This document shows positions 18,285-27,293 of a stretch of DNA of 64,000 nt, in pieces (within the stretch, counting starts at the first letter, position 1; each line of letters starts with the position of its first letter). This stretch comes from Paenibacillus hemerocallicola. Lineage in GTDB: Bacteria; Bacillota; Bacilli; Paenibacillales; NBRC-103111. Location: NCBI RefSeq assembly GCF_006265175.1, contig NZ_VDCQ01000008.1, forward strand, positions 1 to 64,000. The letters run 5' to 3'. The position numbers and the translations under genes were made by a program. The notes beneath the pieces were generated by a model. It worked only from the letters and a program-made list of their open reading frames with translations, made no database searches and was not told the origin of the DNA.

Positions 18285-19052
18285 TCACTTCCAGAACTGA
18301 TACCATTTTCTAGATTTAGACGAAGAAGGCTCCCATATTTCGATCGACTGAGATCGAATCAGAGACTCCGCATTCGCTTGATAATATGTAACATACTCAT
18401 GTCCCAATAGTCCGGCGGCAGCGTCATAAGCGGCTCCGAGACCGAATGCCCTGTTTGACATATTGTGAGCGTCGGACGAGACAAAATGCACCAAATTCCG
18501 TCTGCATAGATTCACGGCGCACTCTTGAATAGACTTGCCGAACAGACCGTTAATAGAATGCGACGTAACTTGGCTGAGCGCCCCGAGCTGAATCAGTCGG
18601 AGGAGCTTGTCCGGGCACTGGGCGATCTCCGCATTCCGTTCCGGATGAGCGATGACGGGGGTAATTCCCAGCAATCTCAGTTCATGCATTACATCTTCGA
18701 TTGTATCGGGGATTCTGGATGACGGAAACTCTAGCAATATGTATGAGGAGCCTGCTAGCATAATCGACGAGCCCGACTGAATATCCTCCAACAGTTCCTG
18801 ATAGACGCGTATTTCTTGGCCTTCGAGAACATCAAGAGGAATATTATGCTTCTCAAGCGCCTCTCTAAACAAGCTGACGGCGCTGCGAACCTGAGTCGAG
18901 TCGTTCCAATACTTCCCATTGGCGTGATGAGGCGTAGCTACAATAGTATCGATTCCTTCGCGCACCGCTTCCTTGGCCATGGCGAGCGACTCCTCCAGAT
19001 CGCGGGAACCGTCGTCCAACCCGGGAAGAATATGCGAATGAATGTCTATCAT
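18285..19052 (-). CDS. CpsB/YwqE-type protein-tyrosine phosphatase (PHP domain)
   Basis: A 255-residue PHP-fold metal-dependent phosphatase. MIDIHSHILPGLDDGS provides the first metal ligands, followed by TPHH (about residue 42), EGQEIRVY, IAHPERN (about residue 138) and SDAHN (about residue 195). Such enzymes remove phosphate from the BY-kinase tyrosines and so reset polymer export. It is the first gene of the minus-strand operon, with GAGGAG upstream of the ATG and a good promoter 51 bases further up. Confidence 0.92.
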   Translation of the reverse strand: MIDIHSHILPGLDDGSRDLEESLAMAKEAVREGIDTIVATPHHANGKYWNDSTQVRSAVSLFREALEKHNIPLDVLEGQEIRVYQELLEDIQSGSSIMLAGSSYILLEFPSSRIPDTIEDVMHELRLLGITPVIAHPERNAEIAQCPDKLLRLIQLGALSQVTSHSINGLFGKSIQECAVNLCRRNLVHFVSSDAHNMSNRAFGLGAAYDAAAGLLGHEYVTYYQANAESLIRSQSIEIWEPSSSKSRKWYQFWK

Positions 19053-19102
19053 TGTTGCAACTCCTCGATTTATGTAGGTTTTTCTTCAACCAGTCTGAAG
19101 CT

Positions 19103-19131
19103 ATTATACTACATCTATACAAGGTTGGTAA
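19103..19131 (-). promoter_or_regulatory. Sigma-A-type promoter of the surface-polymer operon
   Basis: On the minus strand TTACCA (19126-19131) and a perfect TATAAT (19103-19108) are separated by 17 bases, 51 bases upstream of the phosphatase start codon. No other equally good match lies in the gap. Confidence 0.65.
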
Positions 19132-19139
19132 GTATAAAA

Positions 19140-19439
19140 ACACCTATAAATTCAGTAAGGACACTAATATTTTCCCATGCACAAGGAATCAGACTAAAAA
19201 GAGATTCCGTACACTCATAGAATCATTTTTTACTCCTCCCCATTCCTACTTTACGACTATTTCGACAAAAAAACCACTCCCCGTATGGGGAGGTATGAGG
19301 CTGGTATACAGCCGTAGCCGATGCTCATTATGGAACGCCACCCATATTCTGTTACAGAAGTTACAGCTTCTTCCCTCGCTTCAGCGTCTGCATTCTGCTG
19401 TTCAATTCAAGCTTCCTGTATATAGTTTCATATTCATCT
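19140..19439. other. Intergenic stretch without a recognisable gene
   Basis: Between the operon promoter and the C-terminal end of the LuxR pseudogene I see no gene. The segment has stops in all frames and no RNA gene pattern. Confidence 0.45.
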
Positions 19440-20422
19440 TCACGTCTCGCCGGTTACCTTAATCCTTTCGGCAATTTGCCTGTTGATTAATCCCTCTTCG
19501 ACCATCCGCAATATCTTAATTTCCAGCTCTATCAATAAAGGTGGCGACAACAAAGCAACGTCCCCACGGGCATTCATAAGTTGCAGCAAGCTTCTTGACA
19601 TAGAGCAAAGAAACGGGTAACGATTTGCGGATAAAACTGTGCTGCCTATGGTACAAAAAGATTGGGCTGGCCCACCGCTTCCAATCCGGATCAGACAATT
19701 TATCCTGGATAGAATCCCGGGCCTCGCTCCAAGATCCGATCCGGCAACATGCCGATCCATCGCGAAGCAACGACCGATTTAACTTCAATGTGCCGAGATG
19801 CTTTTTTTTGCCGCACCAGTTGCTTCTGACCGTTCCTGCAACCTGTAATTGCTTCGGAGAGCGAACCGTTCATACGACCTAATATCGAAGTTTGCAACAA
19901 GCAGTCGCTTACTCATCGGACTGTCTCTTAAGAAGCTCTTCCAGCAAATATCGGGCAATATCCAGGTGATGACCACTGAAGTTGCGATTAAAAACTGACG
20001 GATCTTCGCTTCGTTTCAGAGAAAGAGCGGCGAGATGCAGCCCGCTCCACCCAGCCTTCCGTGCGACTAACGAGCATGGTCGCATCGTCACTGGTGATAG
20101 GCAATTCATACAGTCCTTAAAATAGAGGATTCCCTCATCGAGCTGAAACCGCAAGTCCTACAAGTTGATTACATGCATATGGCCTTTAGCCTGCAACCTC
20201 GCCGTAGAAAACGGCAATTCGAATCGGCTGGCTACGAAAAGATATATATGCAAGGTAAATATTCAAGCATGCAGGCTATCGAATCGTGGATCGAGGATTC
20301 AATTCCTCCATGAGCTTCGGACGATCCACAATCATTTCGCGCCGCGAGTGCGGAATGTGTAATTTCGTGCTGAGTATGATAATTGACTTCTCCATACCCG
20401 GTTCCTCATCTTTGGTTGCCAT
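19440..20422 (-). pseudogene. MalT-type LuxR regulator, shattered by frameshifts and deletions
   Basis: Pieces of one large ATP-dependent LuxR-family regulator can be followed along the minus strand. The N-terminus at 20422 reads ILSTKLHIPHSRREMIVDRP, the typical MalT start, and stops at a TAG near 20284. Further on, FVASRFELPFSTARLQAKG and DLRFQLDEG (about 20240-20140) correspond to the NTPase part, then SLVARKAGWSGLHLAALSL and FSGHHLDIARYLLEELLKRQ. LLQTSILGRMNGSLSEAITG (about 19900-19840) follows in another frame. The end, IELEIKILRMVEEGLINRQI, is the recognition helix-turn-helix. Only about 980 bases remain where a full gene needs about 2.5 kb. The P-loop part and most of the TPR domain are gone. 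Confidence 0.85.
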
Positions 20423-20478
20423 CTAGCGAACTGCAGAGGCATGGCAAATCGTTATAAGCTCACAGTTTTTGAAATAGT

Positions 20479-20525
20479 AAAAAAAGGCATCTCGAAATTC
20501 TCTCGAATCCAGAGATGCCTTTTTT
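20479..20525 (-). terminator. Terminator of groESL
   Basis: GGCATCTC and GAGATGCC form the stem, with runs of A and T on both sides. It lies just after the groEL stop codon and is symmetrical, so it may also stop transcription from the other side. Confidence 0.85.
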
Positions 20526-20542
20526 GTAAGCTACGGCAAAAC

Positions 20543-22174
<1,632 letters not shown>

Positions 22175-22283
22175 TTATCGGATACCTCCCGAATTTGTTT
22201 TTTCGTAAATCCTATGGGACTGCCAAAACTTGCCTAAGTATAGGTTACCGGTCGTCCGGCCATCGTAAAGAAAACGGAATTTC

Positions 22284-22565
22284 TTACGACAGGACGGCCA
22301 GGATGTCGCTTTCGCGCAAAATGAGCAGTTCTTTGCCCTCGAATTTCACTTCGGTTCCGGCATATTTGGAGAACAGAACGCGGTCGCCTTCTTTTACTTC
22401 CAGCGCGATGCGTTGTCCGTCTTTCACGTGGCCGCTGCCTACAGCAACGATTTTGCCTTCTTGCGGCTTTTCTTTTGCCGTATCCGGCAAGACGATGCCG
22501 CTAGCCGTAGTCTCCTCCTTGGCAATAGGTTCAAGAACTACGCGATCGCCCAACGGTTTGATCAT
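22284..22565 (-). CDS. groES: Co-chaperonin GroES (Hsp10)
   Basis: A 93-residue GroES with [18 protein letters not shown], the mobile loop [16 protein letters not shown] (about residues 20-35), and [21 protein letters not shown] at the C-terminus. It caps the GroEL ring. It is the first gene of the operon and has a CIRCE operator in its 5' leader. Confidence 0.99.
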   Translation of the reverse strand: MIKPLGDRVVLEPIAKEETTASGIVLPDTAKEKPQEGKIVAVGSGHVKDGQRIALEVKEGDRVLFSKYAGTEVKFEGKELLILRESDILAVLS

Positions 22566-22613
22566 GAGAAAACTGCCTCCTTTGATAAAGTGATTTGGTG
22601 TATAGAGGGTTTG

Positions 22614-22640
22614 TTAGCACTCGCTCGCTGTTAGTGCTAA
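22614..22640 (-). promoter_or_regulatory. CIRCE operator (HrcA site)
   Basis: TTAGCACTC, a nine-base spacer, then TAGTGCTAA. This matches the CIRCE consensus TTAGCACTC-N9-GAGTGCTAA with one change in the second arm. It lies between the promoter and groES, as in other Firmicutes, so HrcA repression is expected. Confidence 0.93.
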
Positions 22641-22651
22641 CGACAATTCTT

Positions 22652-22680
22652 ATCTTAAACATTTCGATTCCGCTTTGCAA
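22652..22680 (-). promoter_or_regulatory. groESL promoter
   Basis: On the minus strand TTGCAA (22675-22680) and TAAGAT (22652-22657) are 17 bases apart, just upstream of the CIRCE operator, so transcription would start at or next to the operator. Confidence 0.65.
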
Positions 22681-22847
22681 GTATTTTTGATGCTTTTTTC
22701 AAAATTTTAATCAATGCCGTTTTTTCCACACCTTGCCTATTGTCCCCATTCGACACGGTTCTATGCGGAGGCAACCGGCATCGCGATCTTTCGACAAAAA
22801 AGGTCCGCGTTCGAGTCGACGCAGACCTTGGTTTCCGGGCAAACTCT

Positions 22848-23606
22848 TCAGGCGCCCTCCGTTTCTTCGAGCCACTGCTTGTCCCGCTCCTGCTGATCTT
22901 TGTACACTCTGGCGGACAGCATGATGCTGATCTCGTACAAAACGATCATCGGGATGGCGACAAGAATGTCGGATATGAAATCCGGTGGGGTTACTATCGT
23001 TGCTATCACAATTAATAGCAGATAGGCATAGCGGCGCAGCTTCTTCAGACGGGCCGGATTAAGAATTCTCAGCTTCGTCAAAAACATGACGACGACCGGA
23101 AGCTCGAACAAAATCGCCATCGGCAGCAAGATGTTGAACATGAACGTAAAATATTGCGCGGCTCCGTACGTCTCGGTCAAGCTCAAGCTCTGGGTCACAT
23201 TCGATGTAAAATAAAACGCCATCGGGAAAATGATGAAATAAGCGAATGAAAGCCCGAGCAGGAACAGGAAGACGGCTCCCGGAATATAGCGGAGCGTCGC
23301 TTTCTGCTCATGCTCCATCAAGCCCGGCTTCACGAACAGCCATATTTGCGTCAAGGCGAACGGCAATGTCACCACCAGACCGATGGCAAAGGAAAACTGC
23401 ATGTACAATCGAATAGCATCCCACGGTGAGAACGTATTCAAAGTAACGATGCTTGAAGCCGGCTCCGTATGCATCAAATAAAGGATAATCGGTTTGGCCG
23501 CGAAGAAGCCGCCGATCATGGCCAGCACTAAAATGGCGACGACCCAAATCAGCCGTTTGCGGAGCTCGGTCAGATGTTCTACCAGCGATGCCGTATTTTC
23601 CTGCAT
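22848..23606 (-). CDS. tatC: Sec-independent protein translocase TatC
   Basis: A 252-residue protein with six membrane helices. The N-terminus SLVEHLTELRKRLIWV carries the HLxELRxR motif that binds the twin-arginine signal. The ATG at 23606 (MQENT) gives the normal TatC N-terminus and has GGTGAG upstream; an in-frame ATG at 23672 has no ribosome site. It lies downstream of tatA and forms a minimal TatAC system like TatAyCy of B. subtilis. The nearby molybdenum-cofactor genes fit, since molybdoenzymes are common Tat cargo. Confidence 0.97.
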   Translation of the reverse strand: MQENTASLVEHLTELRKRLIWVVAILVLAMIGGFFAAKPIILYLMHTEPASSIVTLNTFSPWDAIRLYMQFSFAIGLVVTLPFALTQIWLFVKPGLMEHEQKATLRYIPGAVFLFLLGLSFAYFIIFPMAFYFTSNVTQSLSLTETYGAAQYFTFMFNILLPMAILFELPVVVMFLTKLRILNPARLKKLRRYAYLLLIVIATIVTPPDFISDILVAIPMIVLYEISIMLSARVYKDQQERDKQWLEETEGA

Positions 23607-23742
23607 CAAAACTTCACCAACCTCACCGATCAGATAGCGATATGCTTCCACATGCTTCCGGAGCTTCCCCATAAAGCTTAATTATGCCGCTAAGCTTTTT
23701 CTCTCATGGGGCATGTTCCGGAACGTTGCCAACCGGATCGTC

Positions 23743-24027
23743 TCACTCCGGCAATCGTTTCTCGCCGCTTTGAGCCGTTTGCGCTGCCGGAGCGGTCTCC
23801 GCCGTAGCAGTCCGGTATTCCGGCTTGCTTGCTTCGATTCGCGAGGATTCCGCCTTCTGCACTTCCTTGCGATCGGAATCGTCCTCGAGTATTTCTTTCG
23901 CCCCGTTCTTGAACTCGCGAAGCGTACGGCCGAACGCGCGGCCCAGTTCCGGCAGCTTGCTCGGTCCGAATAACAGCAATGCCACCAAAATAATGAGAAT
24001 GAATCCAGTCGCCCCGATATTAGGCAT
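23743..24027 (-). CDS. tatA: Twin-arginine translocase subunit TatA
   Basis: A 94-residue protein with one membrane helix (GFILIILVALLLFGPSKLPE, residues about 9-28) with the FGPSKLPELGRAFG hinge and amphipathic helix, then a charged tail. The ATG at 24027 has AGGAGG eight bases upstream; the TTG two codons earlier is too close. With tatC it forms a two-component Tat pathway. Confidence 0.96.
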   Translation of the reverse strand: MPNIGATGFILIILVALLLFGPSKLPELGRAFGRTLREFKNGAKEILEDDSDRKEVQKAESSRIEASKPEYRTATAETAPAAQTAQSGEKRLPE

Positions 24028-24080
24028 CGTCAATTCCTCCTGTCGATTATGGGTATAGGAAACTCTTACCAGCCTGAACG

Positions 24081-25103
24081 TTATCCTCTGTCTGCGAACA
24101 ACCCTCCGTATCCGAGCTCGGCAATATGGCTGCGCTCGATCCGTTCATTCGCGCATATTCGCGGCAGTAACACATCGAAGACGGTGAATTTGTCGTGCAT
24201 GACACTGCCCGGCAGCCCGAGAATCGGGATTTCTCCCAAATAGGCCATCAGAAGCATGGAGCCTGGAAGCATCGGAGTGCCATGGCTGACGATATGCGCA
24301 CCGGCTTGCTTGATAGCCCCCGGCGTGCGGTCGTCCGGATCGACGGACATTCCTCCCGTGACCAGAATAAGATCGACTTGACTCTGCTCGAAATAGCGGA
24401 TTTCCCGCACGATCTCCTCGATGCCGTCTGTGCTGAACCGCTGTTCGGTCACGACGGAGCCGAACGACTCCAGCTTGGACCGGACGACAGGTCCGAATTT
24501 GTCTTCGACGAGTCCATTATACACTTCGCTGCCGGTCGTAATGACCCCCGCCCGCAATGTTCGAAAAGGTTTCACGGAAATGGGCCCTTCTCCCATATGA
24601 CCTTCGCGCCATTGTCGGGCCATCCGCTCGACCGCTTCGATCTTGGCCTTGGAAATGATCAGCAGGATAACGCGCATCCCCGCAAGCGACTGCCCTTCCT
24701 CCACGACGGTGTAAGATGGGAGCGTGGCCATGGCCAACTGATCGATGGCATTGACTTCGTCGATGAAGGCTTTGTCTATGGCGGCCAACCCGCGGATAGC
24801 CGCCCTGAGCATTACTTTGCCTTCGCTCGGCTCGCCCGTCGCCACGTTCGAGCCGAATACGGCCTTTGCCATCCGGATAGCCGCTTCGTCTTCATGTACA
24901 TCATCGTCGCCCAGCTCGAGCACATAAATGTGCTCCTTGCCGATCCGCCTCAGCTCCGGGATATCCTCCTCGCGAATGACGTGGCCTTTGCGAAACGCCC
25001 TTCCCTTGAATTCGCCGGGAACGATTCGGGTCAAGTCGTGGGCCAGCGGAAGCCCGATCGCTTCCTCCACTTTCACTTCCCGGAGCACGCTCGATTGACC
25101 CAT
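24081..25103 (-). CDS. Molybdopterin-binding protein (MoeA/MogA-like)
   Basis: A 340-residue protein. The C-terminal half is a MoCF-binding domain with LRAGVITTGSEVYNG (about residue 184), ILVTGGMSVDPDDRTPGAI (about residue 248) and ILGLPGSVMHDKFTVFDVLLP. The N-terminal half, with GLPLAHDLTRIVPGEFKG and FRKGHVIREEDIPEL, resembles the start of MoeA, but the protein lacks the MoeA C-terminal domain IV. It may insert molybdate or bind the cofactor. It starts 4 bases after the stop of the moaB gene and precedes tatA. Confidence 0.85.
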   Translation of the reverse strand: MGQSSVLREVKVEEAIGLPLAHDLTRIVPGEFKGRAFRKGHVIREEDIPELRRIGKEHIYVLELGDDDVHEDEAAIRMAKAVFGSNVATGEPSEGKVMLRAAIRGLAAIDKAFIDEVNAIDQLAMATLPSYTVVEEGQSLAGMRVILLIISKAKIEAVERMARQWREGHMGEGPISVKPFRTLRAGVITTGSEVYNGLVEDKFGPVVRSKLESFGSVVTEQRFSTDGIEEIVREIRYFEQSQVDLILVTGGMSVDPDDRTPGAIKQAGAHIVSHGTPMLPGSMLLMAYLGEIPILGLPGSVMHDKFTVFDVLLPRICANERIERSHIAELGYGGLFADRG

Positions 25104-25106
25104 GGC

Positions 25107-25595
25107 TTACGCTCCGCCTCCTTTGCCCTTGATCAAGGTCAATGCGACGGGCAGCTGATCCATGACGGCGGCCAAACATTCGTGCACGCCCTTCGGATCT
25201 CCCGGAAGATTCAACAGCAGCGTCTGACCGCGTATGCCGGCTACGCCCCGGGTCAGCATGCCGTGTCCCGTCCTCTGCATGAGGGCGGCCCGCATCGCCT
25301 CGGCAAACCCCGGCGCCGCCCGGTCGATCACTTCCAAAGTCGCTTCCGGCGTTACGTCCCGCGGCGCCATGCCGATGCCGCCTGTCGTCAAAATCAGATC
25401 CGCCTTGTAGTAATCGGTCATTTCGATGAGCGCAGCAATAATTTCATCCGTCTCGTCGGGGACGATCCGATATTCGATGATATCCCCCTGCAGCTCTTCC
25501 TCCACGAGTTCGCGAATCACCTGAGCACTGGTGTCTTCACGTTCGCCGCGAGAACCTTGATCGCTTGCCGTTAAAAGGCCAACTTTCCAGCGCAT
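25107..25595 (-). CDS. moaB: Molybdenum cofactor protein MoaB/MogA family
   Basis: A 162-residue molybdopterin-binding protein: KVGLLTASDQGSRGEREDTS at the start, DLILTTGGIGMAPRDVTPEA (about residues 65-84), and LLLNLPGDPKGVHECL near residue 130. In Firmicutes this protein adenylylates molybdopterin before metal insertion. The start at 25595 (MRWKVG) has GGGAGG 8 bases upstream; a longer in-frame frame is only non-coding read-through. It is nearly fused to the next gene and follows moaC. Confidence 0.9.
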   Translation of the reverse strand: MRWKVGLLTASDQGSRGEREDTSAQVIRELVEEELQGDIIEYRIVPDETDEIIAALIEMTDYYKADLILTTGGIGMAPRDVTPEATLEVIDRAAPGFAEAMRAALMQRTGHGMLTRGVAGIRGQTLLLNLPGDPKGVHECLAAVMDQLPVALTLIKGKGGGA

Positions 25596-25693
25596 CAGCG
25601 TTTCCCTCCCTTGTCCAGAAGTCCGGTGATTCTTGTGTTCGATGCGAAGCCGCGGCTTATTCTGTCGTCTCCGCCAATTCGGCCCCTTCGGCG

Positions 25694-26173
25694 CTATCGC
25701 GAATAGTCGCCGCTCTTGCCGCCCGTCTTGGCCAAAAGCACGGTCGGCCCGATGCTGATCCCCTTCTCCAGCGCCTTGCACATGTCGTATACCGTTAGAG
25801 CCGCGGCCGAAACGGCCGTCAGCGCCTCCATCTCGACGCCGGTCAGTCCGGTCGTCTTGACCGTTCCTTCAATATATAGCTCGTCGGAACCGTTATCGGA
25901 GAACCGGATGTCGATTCCGGTCAGCGGCAGCGGATGGCACATCGGAATCCATTCCGACGTTTTCTTGGCGGCCATAATGCCGGCCACTTGCGCGACTGCC
26001 AAAACGTCGCCCTTCCCCACCTTGCCCTGCTTGATGACATCGAGCGTGGAAGGAAGCATGGCGACGGTCGTCCGGGCGGTCGCCGTTCGGCGTGTCTCCG
26101 TTTTCTCCGACACGTCCACCATGCGGGCTCGCCCTTCGCTGTTGAAATGCGTGAGTCCGGATGAATCGGTCAC
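25694..26173 (-). CDS. moaC: Cyclic pyranopterin monophosphate synthase MoaC
   Basis: A 159-residue Moa[20 protein letters not shown] at the start, [20 protein letters not shown] (about residue 55), [15 protein letters not shown] with the conserved Cys-His pair, and [23 protein letters not shown] (about residues 110-132). It forms cyclic pyranopterin from the MoaA product. The start is a GTG with a strong GGGGAGGAGGGG site. It heads the moaC-moaB-moeA-like group, as moaC also lies next to the ABC-F gene in B. subtilis. Confidence 0.97.
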   Translation of the reverse strand: MTDSSGLTHFNSEGRARMVDVSEKTETRRTATARTTVAMLPSTLDVIKQGKVGKGDVLAVAQVAGIMAAKKTSEWIPMCHPLPLTGIDIRFSDNGSDELYIEGTVKTTGLTGVEMEALTAVSAAALTVYDMCKALEKGISIGPTVLLAKTGGKSGDYSR

Positions 26174-26470
26174 CCTCGCCCCTCCTCCCCGTTAAGCGAA
26201 TGTATGGAAACTGCTATGCAAAAGAAGCAGCTGTGGAACGAAACGATCCATTTCGTCGCATGTTTCTTTGCTGCAGCTTGAATTCGGGATGCAAATCGGC
26301 GTACGGCCGAGCCGTCTTGTACCGATTCCTTCACATTCGACACTCGGGGCCGTATGTCCTTTTTTGAACGAGAAAAAGACGATTGAAAGTTTTATTAATT
26401 CATTCTGACTTACGGAAGTTGCAAAGCGGAGCGATGTCGGAAGCAGCGATCGTAGATGTTCGGTATTGGC

Positions 26471-27088
26471 TTAAGCCTGCGGCAGTATCCATTGGCGATT
26501 CTCCGTTAGGACGGCGTCCACCCGGAAATCGTGATTGTCCATCGGCACCTCGGGGACGATCTGGGCGTCGAAGGCGAGCGCCAGCTTGAAAGGCTCCTTG
26601 CCGACGTTTTCCCTGCATCTCCGGATGAAGGCGTCATAGTACCCTCCGCCATAGCCGAGACGGCCTCCCATGCTATCGAAAGCCAGACCGGGTACGAGCA
26701 TCACGTCGATATCCGCGGCCCGTCTCCATACCGGAGCGGACATGAGCGGTTCGCGAATGCCCCATTTTCCCGTCTCCAAATCCTCATTGCCGCGAATGAC
26801 GTGCAGCGACATCAGCTTCTTGTCGCGGATTACTTTCGGTACGACAACCGTTCCCCCGAGTTCCCAGCACCATTCCATCACCGGCGTAACGTCCAGCTCC
26901 GTCCGGAACGGCACGTAGCTGAAAAGCGTACAGGACCGGCCCCGGGCGAAAGACAGCCGATCTTCCAGGAAACGGACCGCCTTCTTGCAAATAAGCGCCG
27001 AATTCTCGGCCCGTTCGGTCTCGGACAACGAGGCTCTTACCGCCTCCGCTTGCTTGCGCAGCTGCGCCTTGAGAGCTTTTACGGCCAT
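26471..27088 (-). CDS. 5-formyltetrahydrofolate cyclo-ligase
   Basis: A 205-residue member of the MTHFS/YqgN family that uses ATP to convert 5-formyl-THF to 5,10-methenyl-THF. The basic N-terminus LKAQLRKQAEAVRASLS is typical, as are FSYVPFRTELDVTPV (about residue 58), WGIREP (about residue 113), DVMLVPGLAFD and the signature GGRLGYGGGYYDAF (about residues 144-157). The ATG has AAGGAAGG upstream. It lies back to back with the ABC-F gene, with about 200 bases in between. Confidence 0.93.
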   Translation of the reverse strand: MAVKALKAQLRKQAEAVRASLSETERAENSALICKKAVRFLEDRLSFARGRSCTLFSYVPFRTELDVTPVMEWCWELGGTVVVPKVIRDKKLMSLHVIRGNEDLETGKWGIREPLMSAPVWRRAADIDVMLVPGLAFDSMGGRLGYGGGYYDAFIRRCRENVGKEPFKLALAFDAQIVPEVPMDNHDFRVDAVLTENRQWILPQA

Positions 27089-27293
27089 CCTGGTTCCTTC
27101 CTTCTCGCTGCTGGATTCAATCTGATTACCCTCAGTGTATCATACATCCGGCGGGAAGAAAAAGAAGCTTAGGCGCATTCCATCCGCTCCGCTCGCCGGA
27201 CGGCTTTCGCTAAAAACAAACTGTCATTTTACAAACGAACGCCCCATCGGTAAACTGATCTTAGAACATGCTATATTCGGAGGAAGACTAACG

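Noticed and set aside
24195-25574. Long plus-strand frame across the molybdopterin genes
   Set aside because: Antisense to three recognisable molybdenum-cofactor gene segments; His/Arg-rich composition and no ribosome site.
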